This document shows positions 17,220 through 27,559 of a DNA stretch of 46,897 bases, one piece after another. The stretch covers positions 1-46,897 of the forward strand of contig CANQRU010000029.1 in assembly GCA_947626395.1 (NCBI GenBank). The letters are read 5' to 3'. Position 1 is the stretch's first letter. Every line of letters begins with the position of its first letter. The notes under the pieces are model-generated. The model was not told the origin of the DNA, made no database searches, and worked only from the letters and a program-made list of their open reading frames with translations. Source of the DNA: an uncultured Lachnospiraceae bacterium. GTDB taxonomy: Bacteria; Bacillota; Clostridia; Lachnospirales; Lachnospiraceae. The position numbers and the translations under genes were made by a program.

Positions 17220-17334
17220 TCCCGGTCTGCGTATGGATCTGCACATGTATTTCGTATCGATTTGCAGGATTAACAGATTTCAGAAGTTTGAATGAAACAC
17301 ATACCATGTACTTTTTAGTTGGAGGTTTTCTCTT

Positions 17335-18630
17335 ATGACAGCATTTTTAGCTCCCTACATGCCGGTCATCTCCCTGATCGTTCTGGCGGTCGTTGTGGCG
17401 ATCGGCTTTATCAAGAAAGTAAACTTAGGATTTTTATCTCTGGGCGTCGCGTTTATCCTGGCGATGCTGGGCGGCCTGAAGGCATCCGCCGTCACCGGCG
17501 GCTTCTCCAGCTCCATGTTCGTCACTCTGGTCGGCGTCACGTTCCTGTTCGGTATGGCGTCCCAGAACGGCACGCTGGATCTGTTCTCCAAGAAGGTGGT
17601 CGCTCTGGTCGGCAAGAACACCGTGCTGATCCCGATCCTGATGTTCGTCCTCTCGGCGTTCATCTCCGCCATCGGCCCCGGCCACATCGCGGCCGGCATC
17701 CTGATGACCACATTCGCCATGTATCTGGCGTTTGAAATGAAGATCAATCCCTGGGTCACCGCGCTCTTTGCCAAGCTGGGCGCCAACGCGGGCTGCGCTT
17801 CGCCGCTGTCCCTGACCGGCATCCTGGCTAAAGAATTGACCACCAAGGAGCCTATTTCCATGCAGTTCACAGGAGCCAACGCAGCTCACCTGTTCCTCTC
17901 CACGCTGCTGTCGGGCTTCGTCTTCACGCTGATCGTCTACATCGGCTCCAAGAGCTATAAGGTGAAGGCGGATAACCCCCTGAAATGGTCCGAGATCCCC
18001 AAGTTCAACCGCAACCAGAAACTGACCATGGCAGCCATCGTCATCATGGTGATCTGCTGCATCGGCTTTAAGCTGGATACCGGACTCTTCGCCTTCATCA
18101 TGGCCGCGGTCCTGATCCTTCTGGGCGCGGCGGATGAAAAGGCGGCCATCAAGGGTATTCCGTGGGGCACGCTGGTATTTATCTGCGGCGTCGGCGCCCT
18201 GGTCAGCGTCATCGACAAGCTGGGCGGCATCACCCTGGTGTCCGACTTCCTCAACAGCTTCTTAAGCGAGAAGACCTCGGTGCCGATCATGGCGGCAACC
18301 TCCGGCATCCTTTCCTGGGTCAGCTCCACTACCGGCGTCGTCATGCCTGCCCTGTATCCGATCGCGGACCAGGTGGCGCAGCAGTTTACCGGCGTCAACT
18401 ATATGGAGCTCATCTCAGCGATCACCGCGACCTCCTTCGCGGCGGCGATCAGCCCCCTGTCCACCGGCGGCGCGATCATCATGTCCTCCTACTCGGCCTC
18501 CAAGGAGACCACCAACGAGGAAATGAACAAGCTGTTCAAGAATCTGTTCCTGCTCTCCGTCGCGAACGTCGGCGTCAACGTACTGATGTCCGCGCTGGGT
18601 GTGTTCAGCCTGGGCGGTCTGTTCTACTAA
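17335..18630 (+). CDS. organic-acid permease, MatC/SLC13-like (ion transporter superfamily)
   Basis: 431 aa with GGAGG nine bases before ATG. About 11-12 hydrophobic helices. Segments such as SAFISAIGPGHIAAG (about 102-116), GANAGCASPLSLTGILAKE (about 146-164) and SSTTGVVMPALYPIADQ (about 325-341) have the small-residue/Pro patterns of DASS/CitMHS-type re-entrant hairpins, and the N-terminal half resembles the MatC dicarboxylate carrier domain. It should import a di- or tricarboxylate with a cation. The gene lies 115 nt after the PrpF-like gene and is followed by a strong terminator, so the two probably form one operon under the divergent LysR. Confidence 0.8.
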   Translation: MTAFLAPYMPVISLIVLAVVVAIGFIKKVNLGFLSLGVAFILAMLGGLKASAVTGGFSSSMFVTLVGVTFLFGMASQNGTLDLFSKKVVALVGKNTVLIPILMFVLSAFISAIGPGHIAAGILMTTFAMYLAFEMKINPWVTALFAKLGANAGCASPLSLTGILAKELTTKEPISMQFTGANAAHLFLSTLLSGFVFTLIVYIGSKSYKVKADNPLKWSEIPKFNRNQKLTMAAIVIMVICCIGFKLDTGLFAFIMAAVLILLGAADEKAAIKGIPWGTLVFICGVGALVSVIDKLGGITLVSDFLNSFLSEKTSVPIMAATSGILSWVSSTTGVVMPALYPIADQVAQQFTGVNYMELISAITATSFAAAISPLSTGGAIIMSSYSASKETTNEEMNKLFKNLFLLSVANVGVNVLMSALGVFSLGGLFY

Positions 18631-18685
18631 GACCGCGTATCAATGACCGATAACTTTTCTTACTGCTGTATACCTATCTCCATGC

Positions 18686-18712
18686 GGAAAAGGCGCCGTC
18701 GGCGCCTTTTCC
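18686..18712. terminator. bidirectional terminator between permease and ilvC
   Basis: GGAAAAGGCGCC (18686-18697), GTC loop, GGCGCCTTTTCC (18701-18712): a 12-bp perfect stem whose A and T runs serve both convergent genes. Confidence 0.88.
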
Positions 18713-18731
18713 TGCGTAATCAATATATACG

Positions 18732-19862
<1,131 letters not shown>

Positions 19863-19933
19863 TCACTTCAAATGCCTCCGCCGCGGGCGCAGCAGGAATC
19901 GCCGCGGATAAACTCCGGGGAATATTCTCTCTC

Positions 19934-20434
19934 CTACGGCAGATAGCGCACATCCTCCGCACCGCGGGAAAGTCCCGTAAGCCCGGTTCTGGCCAGCTCC
20001 AGGATCTCATAGTCGCCCAGCAGGTTGATCAGCGCGTCCAGCTTCGACTGGTCGCCGGTCAGCATGACCGTCAGGGATTCCTTCCCTACGTCCACGATGG
20101 TGGCGCGGAAGATATCCGAGATGGCGCTGATTGCCTGACGCTCCGACGCGTTGGCACGGACTTTCACCATGATCAGTTCCCGGTACACCGAATGTCCCGG
20201 CTTCAGTTCCTTAATGTCGCGCACATCCTCCAGCTTGCGGAGCTGCTTCTCGATCTGCTCCAGGATCTCCTGGTCGCCGGTGGAGACCACGGTCATGCGG
20301 GAATAACGCGGGTCGGCAGTCTCGCCGACCGTCAGGCTTTCAATATTATATCCGCGGCGGCTGAAAAGCCCGGCCACACGGCTCAGCACGCCGGAAGTGT
20401 TGTCAACCAGCAGCGATAATACGATTCTATCCAT
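19934..20434 (-). CDS. ilvN: acetolactate synthase small (regulatory) subunit
   Basis: 166 aa from ATG 20432-20434. An N-terminal ACT domain (MDRIVLSLLVDNTSGVLSRV, then LFSRRGYNIESLTVG) is followed by the IlvH/IlvN C-terminal domain. It confers valine feedback on the catalytic subunit IlvB. The gene is first in its unit with a consensus promoter 50 bp upstream; downstream comes ilvC. No ilvB or ilvD is present in the window, so the large subunit must be encoded elsewhere. Confidence 0.95.
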   Translation of the reverse strand: MDRIVLSLLVDNTSGVLSRVAGLFSRRGYNIESLTVGETADPRYSRMTVVSTGDQEILEQIEKQLRKLEDVRDIKELKPGHSVYRELIMVKVRANASERQAISAISDIFRATIVDVGKESLTVMLTGDQSKLDALINLLGDYEILELARTGLTGLSRGAEDVRYLP

Positions 20435-20484
20435 ATAACTCCTACTTTCTGCGAATGTAATTAACCCGGTCACGATTATCCTTT

Positions 20485-20513
20485 ATCTTATCAATCACGG
20501 CGCGGTTTGTCAA
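20485..20513 (-). promoter_or_regulatory. promoter of ilvN-ilvC
   Basis: Minus-strand -35 TTGACA (20508-20513), exactly 17-bp spacer, -10 TAAGAT (20485-20490). The leader would be about 45 nt, too short for a T-box or leader-peptide attenuator. Confidence 0.85.
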
Positions 20514-20573
20514 CTAGATATAAGTCATAAATACTATAAACCAGGGTTATAGTACGCATCGATTCCGCCGCTA

Positions 20574-22910
20574 TTATTTTATATCGTCATCCTCTCCATC
20601 TTCAAAGGACGCTCCGTCGTCGGACCTCTCCGATATGACCGCAAACGTGATTATGGCCGCCGCGATCCCCACGAATACGAACAGCCAGAACCACCACGGA
20701 ATTCTTTCGAAAAAGAGCTGTCCGGCCGGACCGGCCGTCTCTCCGTCTTCCGCTCCCGCCGATCCGCTCACGGTCTCTTCCGGCAGTTTCCCGGAAGCGT
20801 ATTCCTCAGAGGATTCTTCCTCTGCCGGAAATGTCACAATGACCGGGACATCCGAAGTCTCCTGCTGATCGTCCGTCCCGGAGGGCGTTTGCTCTTCTTC
20901 CGAACCAGCCCCTGTGCTGCTGCCGGACTGCGGCTTCGACGCGGCTGCGGTTCCGCTCCCGGCGCCGCCCCAGAACTGGCTTCCGGATGTACTTCCGGAA
21001 CCGGTGCCCTTCTGTGGCTGCGTGCCGGCAGGAACTCCCGTACCTGCGCCGGCCCCGGCGTTTCCGCTGTTTTGCGCCGCGGTCATTCTTTCTGCGGATC
21101 CTGTCTGCGCGCTGCCTCCGGGCTGCTCTCCCGGCACGACGGCAGGCGTGGCTGCTGCGCCCGTATTCGCGCCCGGCTGAGTCACCGCGCCGCCTCCGGG
21201 AGCGGATCCCGCGGCACTACCTCCGCCCGATCCTGCCGCCCCGGCTCCACCGGAAGTCACACTTCCATAAGCAGCGGATATAACCTGATAGCCGCACGTT
21301 TCACACTGCTCATACCGCCAGCCGTCGGCAGAGATCCAGCTGACATAAGCGTGAGAACCATACCACCCTTTTGTGCCGCAGTCATAGCATTCTCTCCAGT
21401 GACCGGAGCGGTCATACTTCCAGTCGCCATAGCTGTGCGCATGCCCCGAGTAAGATGTCTGTCTGCGTTCATACTGCGCTTCCACACGCACGGGAGAAGC
21501 CGGCATTCGAAACTGATTGCCTGAAATCTTCAGATTCGCAGGAGTACATTTCCATCCGGCAAAAACCTGACCGGAGGATGCAGGCTTTTCAGATACAAGC
21601 CTGATCTGCGCGCCTTCTCGGACATATCCGTCGTCAATCTCCCCGGACGCTTCCCCATTCTTCACGGTAAGCCGGTAGCGGATATCCGTTCCTGATATCT
21701 GCCCTGTACCGGCGAGCGTACCGTCCACGCGCAGCTTTCCTTTGACAGAAAGAACCGCGCCCGCTTCCACTGTAAGAACGGAACTTTCCGGGACTGTCAG
21801 CACCGTGCCCTGCGGAATTTCTGCACTATACGGCAGCTTGACCGCGCTGCCCCAGACGCGGCCTTCCTTCCCGAGCAGGATCACGCCCGACCAGGACGAC
21901 TGGCCGGCCGTATCCGCCAGAGAACCGGCCGCAATGTATGCGTTCCCGGGTTTTCCGGAAGCATCCGCCGTCGAAAGCCGCCCTCCGATACCGTAAGCGG
22001 AATTCTGACCGCTCCCCGCGGCTGACATACTGCCTCCTGCGGCTGTCACCCTCCCGCCGCTGACGGTAATAATATGCGAGCAGGCAGAATCGCCGATTCC
22101 GACGCCCATTACCCCTCCGGACGCTTCCACGATCCCGCCGCGTATCACGATATTCTCTGCGCTTCCCATACTTCCCGCGCCGATACCTGCTCCGTGGGTT
22201 ATACTGGATGCGCGGATATTCCCTCCGCTGATCGTAATATTCTTCGTCTCATGCGCCTTCGAGTCCTCCGAGGCGCTGCTTCCGATCCCCGCGCCCCAGT
22301 ATCCTGTCGCGGTAAGCGAACCGCAGCCGGCCGCGCAGACATGTCCCGCGGTTCCGGCTTTCTGACAGCGGAGCGTAAGAGTTCCCACGGTTCCGCTTCC
22401 GTCTTTCTGCAGACCGGCGCGCCACATTCCGCTTTTTAACACATTCGCGCTTCCGTCCGCCAGCGTAACCGTTACATTCCCGGCGCTGCCCGCCGCGACC
22501 TCAAACGCGGGCACATGGCTGCCGTCCGGAATCTGAATACTGACTCCTTTAAGCGTAATATCCGCGTTCACACCTTTCTCCACCAAAATACGGTCGACCG
22601 TTGTCGTACCGGATATCGTAAGCGGCGTACCGGTCAGAATATGCAGCACATGATCTGCATACCGGTAATCCGTACCGATCGTTCCTCCCGTGACGGTAAA
22701 ATCTCCTGTCTCCCGACCGGCTTCCCCGGGAGTGGCCGGATCGATCTCCGCTGCAGCGCGGTTCAACGTCATATTCTGCGCGGCAATATTTCGGATCTCC
22801 GCTCCGGCAAAAACGTCTTTGCACGCTTCCCCTGCAAATACCGTACACGGCCAGGATAATACCGCAAGGCAGCCGGCCAGCATAACGCATATGATTTTCC
22901 TGCTCAACAT
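20574..22910 (-). CDS. large membrane-anchored surface protein with beta-helix-like repeats
   Basis: 778 aa from ATG 22908-22910 (AAAGGGAGGACCG upstream), which begins directly at a signal peptide (MLSRKIICVMLAGCLAVLSW, cleavage near VFAG). Residues about 80-340 are Gly/Thr-rich with repeated G-G-x-I/V units, suggestive of a right-handed beta-helix. About 415-500 resembles a bacterial InlB B-type repeat (GEIDDGYVREG, then FAGWKCTP). About 500-560 carries two H-x-W-x-x-C-x-x-C-G type motifs (GHWRECYDCG and WRYEQCETCG), possibly metal-binding. A Gly/Ser/Ala/Thr-rich stalk of about 150 residues leads to one transmembrane helix (IPWWFWLFVFVGIAAAIITF) and an acidic tail. No LPxTG motif. Role in adhesion or carbohydrate binding is conjecture. 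Confidence 0.75.
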   Translation of the reverse strand: MLSRKIICVMLAGCLAVLSWPCTVFAGEACKDVFAGAEIRNIAAQNMTLNRAAAEIDPATPGEAGRETGDFTVTGGTIGTDYRYADHVLHILTGTPLTISGTTTVDRILVEKGVNADITLKGVSIQIPDGSHVPAFEVAAGSAGNVTVTLADGSANVLKSGMWRAGLQKDGSGTVGTLTLRCQKAGTAGHVCAAGCGSLTATGYWGAGIGSSASEDSKAHETKNITISGGNIRASSITHGAGIGAGSMGSAENIVIRGGIVEASGGVMGVGIGDSACSHIITVSGGRVTAAGGSMSAAGSGQNSAYGIGGRLSTADASGKPGNAYIAAGSLADTAGQSSWSGVILLGKEGRVWGSAVKLPYSAEIPQGTVLTVPESSVLTVEAGAVLSVKGKLRVDGTLAGTGQISGTDIRYRLTVKNGEASGEIDDGYVREGAQIRLVSEKPASSGQVFAGWKCTPANLKISGNQFRMPASPVRVEAQYERRQTSYSGHAHSYGDWKYDRSGHWRECYDCGTKGWYGSHAYVSWISADGWRYEQCETCGYQVISAAYGSVTSGGAGAAGSGGGSAAGSAPGGGAVTQPGANTGAAATPAVVPGEQPGGSAQTGSAERMTAAQNSGNAGAGAGTGVPAGTQPQKGTGSGSTSGSQFWGGAGSGTAAASKPQSGSSTGAGSEEEQTPSGTDDQQETSDVPVIVTFPAEEESSEEYASGKLPEETVSGSAGAEDGETAGPAGQLFFERIPWWFWLFVFVGIAAAIITFAVISERSDDGASFEDGEDDDIK

Positions 22911-23054
22911 AACGGTCCTCCCTTTCGATGCGGCAGCCCGCACGATTTCATTTCCAGTCATTTCCTTCTGCCTTATCTTATCATATTTGTGAAATGAAAT
23001 CTCTATCCATACTATTATGATTCGCTTACGATTTTCTATCATATCCGTTTCTTA

Positions 23055-23083
23055 TTGCCGGATCATTTGGGAAATGGTATAAT
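23055..23083 (+). promoter_or_regulatory. promoter of citC
   Basis: -35 TTGCCG (23055-23060), 17-bp spacer, -10 TATAAT (23078-23083) with TG extension. The gene-free stretch 22911-23231 otherwise holds the leader described separately and an AT-rich part (22970-23050) that must carry the surface protein promoter, for which no clear -35/-10 pair was found. Confidence 0.75.
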
Positions 23084-23110
23084 CACAACAGAGTTATTGA
23101 TACCTGTGCC

Positions 23111-23175
23111 GGTTCCGCGCCTTAACAAAGCAGGGACGGAACCCCGAACTAACCGTGCGCATTCTCCGGAGCGCA
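23111..23175 (+). other. structured 5' leader of citC
   Basis: The citC leader is about 140 nt. It contains a hairpin GGTTCCG (23111-23117) with CGGAACC (23137-23143), then TGCGC (23156-23160) with GCGCA (23171-23175). No T-run follows, so it is not a plain terminator. It does not match a riboswitch class I can recognise. Confidence 0.4.
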
Positions 23176-23231
23176 TATTCAGAGAACGAGTCTGATCTTA
23201 ACAGAGTTTTCATTTTTATAAGGAGAACGTT

Positions 23232-24347
23232 ATGTCTGATTACGTCATATCCCGCATTTCGCCCGCCGACCGGCGCGGTCAGCGTCAGCTCGCTGAACTT
23301 CTCACAGCGGAAGGTATCCGCAAAGACGGCAACCTGGATTACACCTGCGGCATGTTTGACGACGATTACAATCTGATCGCCACCGGCAGCTGTTTCGGCA
23401 ACACGCTGCGCTGTATGGCCGTCAGCAGTTCCCACCAGGGCGAGGGCCTGATGAACGAGATCGTCAGCCATCTGATGGAAGTCCAGTACGCCCGCGGCAA
23501 TATGCATCTGTTCCTGTATACCAAATGCAGTTCCGCCAAATTCTTCGGCGATCTGGGATTCTACGAGATCGCGCGGATCCCGGATCAGATCGTATTCATG
23601 GAGAACCGGCGGAGCGGATTTGCGGATTATCTGAAGAATCTGGAAAAGGATCCTATCCCCGCCGGCGGCCGTCACGGTACGGAGACATATTCTGACAATG
23701 ACCTTTCTAAGCCCTGCGGTTCAATTTCTTCTCCCCGCACCGCCGCCCTGGTCATGAACGCCAATCCGTTTACGCTGGGCCACCAGTATCTTGTGGAGCG
23801 CGCCGCTGCGGAAAACGATATCCTGCACCTTTTTATCGTCAGCGAGGACGCCAGTCTGGTTCCCTTCGCCGTTCGCAAACGGCTGGTCATGGAAGGAACC
23901 GCGCATCTGCACAATATCATTTACCATGAAAGCGGCCCTTACATCATCAGCAGCGCTACCTTCCCAAGCTATTTCCAGAAAGACGAGGCGGCTGTCAACG
24001 AGAGCCACGCCATGCTGGATCTGACCGTCTTTACGCGGATCGCGCAGGCGCTTGGCATCAGCCGCCGCTATGTGGGCGAAGAGCCGAACAGTCAGGTCAC
24101 AGGCATCTATAACCGGATCATGATCGAAAAGCTTCCGGAAAACAGCATTGAATGCGTCGTCGTTCCCCGCAGGGAAAGCGGCGGGCGGGCCATCAGCGCT
24201 TCTACCGTACGCCAGGCGGTGAAGGACGGGGACTGGGAACTGATGGCCACGTTGGTTCCGGAGACGACGCTTCGGTACTTTCGAAGTCCGGAAGCGGAGC
24301 CGGTGATTGAGAGGATACGCGCGGCGGGGGATGTGATACATTATTAA
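23232..24347 (+). CDS. citC: [citrate (pro-3S)-lyase] ligase
   Basis: 371 aa, ATG with AAGGAG upstream. It acetylates the phosphoribosyl-dephospho-CoA thiol of citrate lyase ACP with ATP and acetate, activating the enzyme. The N-terminal third is GNAT-like (HQGEGLMNEIVSHLM). From about residue 170 a nucleotidylyltransferase domain begins with MNANPFTLGHQYLVERA, which holds the T-x-G-H form of the HxGH motif. Near the C terminus ISASTVRQAV is the second ATP-binding motif (I-S-x-S-x-x-R). The gene stands alone, 9 kb from citDEF and 16 kb from citX, instead of heading a citCDEFXG cluster. Confidence 0.95.
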   Translation: MSDYVISRISPADRRGQRQLAELLTAEGIRKDGNLDYTCGMFDDDYNLIATGSCFGNTLRCMAVSSSHQGEGLMNEIVSHLMEVQYARGNMHLFLYTKCSSAKFFGDLGFYEIARIPDQIVFMENRRSGFADYLKNLEKDPIPAGGRHGTETYSDNDLSKPCGSISSPRTAALVMNANPFTLGHQYLVERAAAENDILHLFIVSEDASLVPFAVRKRLVMEGTAHLHNIIYHESGPYIISSATFPSYFQKDEAAVNESHAMLDLTVFTRIAQALGISRRYVGEEPNSQVTGIYNRIMIEKLPENSIECVVVPRRESGGRAISASTVRQAVKDGDWELMATLVPETTLRYFRSPEAEPVIERIRAAGDVIHY

Positions 24348-24423
24348 AGGGGATGTCGTTTGGCTTCTGGGTGTTGCAGGAAAGGAGTTCAAAAGACGAA
24401 TTGCACATAGTCGCATAAGATAC

Positions 24424-24644
24424 GCGCAGGAAGCCTGCTCCTCCTGAGGTTCAGGTTTGCTCGCGGGAAAAGTCTAAGTTCACAGCGATTTGCTAAAGGC
24501 GGCACGAAAAATGGGACCAGCGTGTGTGCATCCGTAAGATGAGTTCCCTGGTCCTCCCATTTTTCGTACCAACGCAAATCTCTGTTCACTAAGCCTTTTC
24601 AGCCGCTCACAAAATTCACCTCAGGAGGAGCAGGCTTCCTGCGC
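24424..24644. repeat. long nested inverted-repeat element 1 (221 bp)
   Basis: The ends are a perfect 27-bp inverted repeat (24424-24450 with 24618-24644). Inside, the two halves continue to pair imperfectly: GAAAAG (24467-24472) against the CTTTTC side near 24600, GATTTGC against GCAAATC, and a perfect 12-bp inner stem (24505-24516 with 24555-24566) extended by CCAG/CTGG. No open frame or transposase is present. It lies between convergent genes citC and the YetA-like gene. It could be a miniature inverted-repeat element or encode a long hairpin RNA. Confidence 0.85.
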
Positions 24645-24758
24645 TGGTTCTTCCGGGAGCAAGGGAACGCCAGCACATACTGTATAGCGCTGCATAACTG
24701 TCTATCGCGCTGCATAAAGTGCAGAAACTTCTCTCTGCCTCACATATGCGTCAACACA

Positions 24759-25013
24759 GCGGGACAGGCGGGGCCGTGGCACATCCTGGACGCGATTTAC
24801 GGAGAAGGGTTAGTCTTTCTTAATGAAAAAACGTCAGTTTGAGGGCCGACGCCCATGACCTCAAGTCATGGGCGGAGCGGCAACCTGAGCGAGAATTTCT
24901 TCAGAAATTCTCGCGAATTTGCCGTTGCCCTCAAACTGGCGTTTTTGAATTTAGAAAGACTTCCCTTCGGAGTCATGAGCGTACAGGATGTGCCACGGCC
25001 CCGCCTGTCCCGC
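24759..25013. repeat. long nested inverted-repeat element 2 (255 bp)
   Basis: The ends are a perfect 30-bp inverted repeat (24759-24788 with 24984-25013). A middle stem pairs 24835-24846 with 24927-24938 (12 bp perfect) and, imperfectly, the flanking 20 nt on each side. The centre holds two separate hairpins: 24851-24859 with 24865-24873 (9 bp), and 24889-24899 with 24904-24914 (11 bp, 4-nt loop). The fold is a long stem with a forked head. There is no open frame of note. It is 114 nt from element 1 and just before the end of the YetA-like gene. Confidence 0.88.
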
Positions 25014-25094
25014 GTACCTCCCGCAACCATGTGCGCAAAACCTCTCAAATCAAACAACTCTTTCGCAAAACGACAGACACTCGCACACCATCAC

Positions 25095-27488
25095 TTACAG
25101 CACCCCGCAGTCCACCGCCGCCTTATAAAACAGAGAAAGCGGCAAAAAACTCTGCGCAAATGTCTTAGTGCCGTCACCCGCGTTGATCAGCGCATCGTCT
25201 ACCACAGATTTCGATCCGCCTGCGCTGCGCTTCCTCCCCTCTATGGCGCTCCGGAAGGTAGGCAGCCCGTAACGCAGATACCGGCTGTCTCCCGTCAGCT
25301 CCCAGGCGTAAGTAAGCGCCTCCAAGATCAGCGTGTTATTGCCCAGCCGGTTTAAGCTGGGAAGTTCTTTGTAGTAGAACAGACCGTTGTCCATCAGGCA
25401 GTTCTCCACCAGATCATCCACCGCATCCAGAATCATGGTACGGATCTCCTCCCTTGGGGACACACGGTAGTAGCGCATGAGACTTCCGATCGCCACCGCG
25501 ATCATGAATCCCGTGCGGATCATCGTATTGTCCGTGTAGGCCGCCAGCCATCCGCCGTAGGTCTCCTTCCACTGGCGGAACTGCTCCACGATCCGGTCGC
25601 ATTTGGGAAGCCACCGATCCTCTCCCGTCTCCATATAGAGGGCCGTCAGCGTCCGCAGCGCCCAGCCGGTTTCCCTGGCGCCGACCTCACCATTTCTCTG
25701 ATACATCGGCGTATCCAGCAGACGGAGCACATTCTCCCCGATACCGACCGCCGTTTCCAGCGCGCGTTCGTCCCCGGAGAAATGATAATGATCCAGCAGC
25801 CCCTCCACCCACTCATGGGAACAGACGATAGCGCTGTCCAGCACATGGCTGCGGCAGTGCTCCCACTGACCGCCAATCAGAAGCGGATCTTCGCTGTAAT
25901 GACATACATCCACATCCATCCAGTGGGACGCCGCCGTAAGCATATAATCCAGGAAACGTCGCTCCCCCGTGCGGGCGTAGAAAAGCGCACAGGCGTGCGG
26001 ATAATCGTATTCATTATTGGTCCACACCAGCTTTCCGCCGCCTCGTCCCTGGGCGGTATAGCCCGGATCCGGCGCGTCGCCCCAGTTGAGCATACCGTAG
26101 CAGCGGGCGTGGCTGTCGCATCTGCCGATCAGCGCGATCTCCACATCATCCTTCCGCTTCTCCCTGTCTACGAAAATATCCGGCATGACGCCCGCGTCCC
26201 GGAATACTTCCGGCGGAATGGACGGCCTGTCCGGCATCTGGTAGATCAGGCTCCGGTCGTCCAGTTCCCTAAGCCCGCATTCCGGCCTATGGAAATGCAA
26301 TAAAAACCGCTGTTCCCGGGACATGCCGGACTGCATGATCACCTGCATGCCGCCTTTTGGCACCAGGAAAATGTGGACGCCCGCCCCATCGGCCCGGACC
26401 GCCTTGGGATAATTCTGCTGAGCCTGGAAAATCGTGGCGCACACGCCGCCGTTTTCCCCGGTACGATCCGCGAAGAAGGTGCCGTATAATACCTCCGCCA
26501 TATGCTCGTTATTTTCTTTCAGTAAATACTCTGCGTCGACGATCTTTTCCACCGGCGCCGCGTTGCTGCCGATCAGAAAATCTGTCTTATAGTTGGAATT
26601 GGCGGCGCAGGTCCGCACGCCTTTTATGTGGCTTTCGATTTCGGAGAGTTCCAGCGTTCCCCTTGTGCGGAAGGTCTCGCCGGCCGTATCGGCATCGCCT
26701 TTCGCAAATTCAGAAGCAGCCTGTCCATCCGAGCCACGTGAATCCCCTTTTACAGCGGTTTTCTCATCCGGCAAATCACATCCGCACCCGCCGCCGCTAT
26801 GCGCCAGCACCGAGAATTTCAGTTCGGAAAGCGCTAGCGGCTGATCCGTGGAATTGATGATCCGGTAAGCGATCTCCACCCAGGGCTTCTCCGCGTAAGC
26901 CGTCAGTTTCACTTCAAAAGTCACATGCCTTGGGCCGACGCACTCGCCCATACAGCGCAGCATCGCCACCAGCGGCCCTTCCTCCGTGGCGCGCCATTTG
27001 CCGAGGCGCAGCGTGTAGCGGCCGCCTTCCCCGTCCTCCAGGAACGGCCCGGCAAACTGATCCGCTTCATATCTTGCATTGCCGTCCTCCAGCCAGTCGA
27101 ACAACGAAGCGGCTCCGTCGGATACGCCGAAGCGCAGGCCGCCATTTACCGCAAATCCATGCTCCTTCCGCTCTATCCTCAGTCCCTCATAAGAAATGCG
27201 CTCTGCCGTCCGCTCAGCAGGATCCATGTCTTCCTCCGCTCCTGTCTCCAGTCTCAGCACCGTCTTCTGATTTCCCGGCAGATCCGCAAGAAAACGGATG
27301 AACAGATAACGGATGCTCCCGTCCTGATAGCGGGCCGTGACCTTTGTCTGAACCGGCATCTGCTTTTCACCCTGGAAAACCTTCACGCTGTCCGCGCTTC
27401 GCAGCTTTCCGGCGGCAAAAGGCACCGCGACACAGCAATGCTCCCGCGGCCTGTCATAACGGTACAGCTTCGGAAAATACAGTTCCAT
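25095..27488 (-). CDS. YetA/PL26-like (exo-rhamnogalacturonan lyase-type) protein
   Basis: 797 aa with AAAGGGG before the ATG and no signal peptide, so cytoplasmic. The N-terminal region (about 1-90) has the RIFT-barrel pattern seen in YetA/PcRGLX proteins: an opening YDRPREHCCVAVPFAAGKL, then VTARYQDGSIRYLFIRFLADLPG. A central beta-sandwich-like part (about 95-400) is followed by an alpha/alpha-toroid-like C-terminal half, with WTNNEYDYPHACALFYARTG, QWEHCRSHVLDSAIVCSHEW and HYHFSGDERALETA, typical of six-hairpin carbohydrate-active enzymes. The family includes fungal exo-rhamnogalacturonan lyase (PL26). Pectin-fragment breakdown in the cytoplasm is the likely role, but catalytic residues were not mapped. 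Confidence 0.65.
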   Translation of the reverse strand: MELYFPKLYRYDRPREHCCVAVPFAAGKLRSADSVKVFQGEKQMPVQTKVTARYQDGSIRYLFIRFLADLPGNQKTVLRLETGAEEDMDPAERTAERISYEGLRIERKEHGFAVNGGLRFGVSDGAASLFDWLEDGNARYEADQFAGPFLEDGEGGRYTLRLGKWRATEEGPLVAMLRCMGECVGPRHVTFEVKLTAYAEKPWVEIAYRIINSTDQPLALSELKFSVLAHSGGGCGCDLPDEKTAVKGDSRGSDGQAASEFAKGDADTAGETFRTRGTLELSEIESHIKGVRTCAANSNYKTDFLIGSNAAPVEKIVDAEYLLKENNEHMAEVLYGTFFADRTGENGGVCATIFQAQQNYPKAVRADGAGVHIFLVPKGGMQVIMQSGMSREQRFLLHFHRPECGLRELDDRSLIYQMPDRPSIPPEVFRDAGVMPDIFVDREKRKDDVEIALIGRCDSHARCYGMLNWGDAPDPGYTAQGRGGGKLVWTNNEYDYPHACALFYARTGERRFLDYMLTAASHWMDVDVCHYSEDPLLIGGQWEHCRSHVLDSAIVCSHEWVEGLLDHYHFSGDERALETAVGIGENVLRLLDTPMYQRNGEVGARETGWALRTLTALYMETGEDRWLPKCDRIVEQFRQWKETYGGWLAAYTDNTMIRTGFMIAVAIGSLMRYYRVSPREEIRTMILDAVDDLVENCLMDNGLFYYKELPSLNRLGNNTLILEALTYAWELTGDSRYLRYGLPTFRSAIEGRKRSAGGSKSVVDDALINAGDGTKTFAQSFLPLSLFYKAAVDCGVL

Positions 27489-27559
27489 GAAAATGCACCC
27501 CTTTCTTTACTCACCTCGGAAAACTTTAATATACTGCCGCGAACGACGCCGGTATTTGC

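Noticed and set aside
20435-20573. T-box or leader-peptide attenuator before ilvN
   Set aside because: The consensus promoter at 20485-20513 leaves only about 45 nt of leader, and no T-box sequence or Leu/Val/Ile-rich leader frame is present.
24424-25013. Insertion sequence with transposase
   Set aside because: The terminal inverted repeats are present but there is no open frame above about 100 codons that resembles a transposase, and no clear target duplication was seen.
24839-25355. Small plus-strand frames over the second inverted-repeat element
   Set aside because: They run through the palindromic element and the end of the YetA-like gene, lack ribosome sites and have no recognisable protein features.
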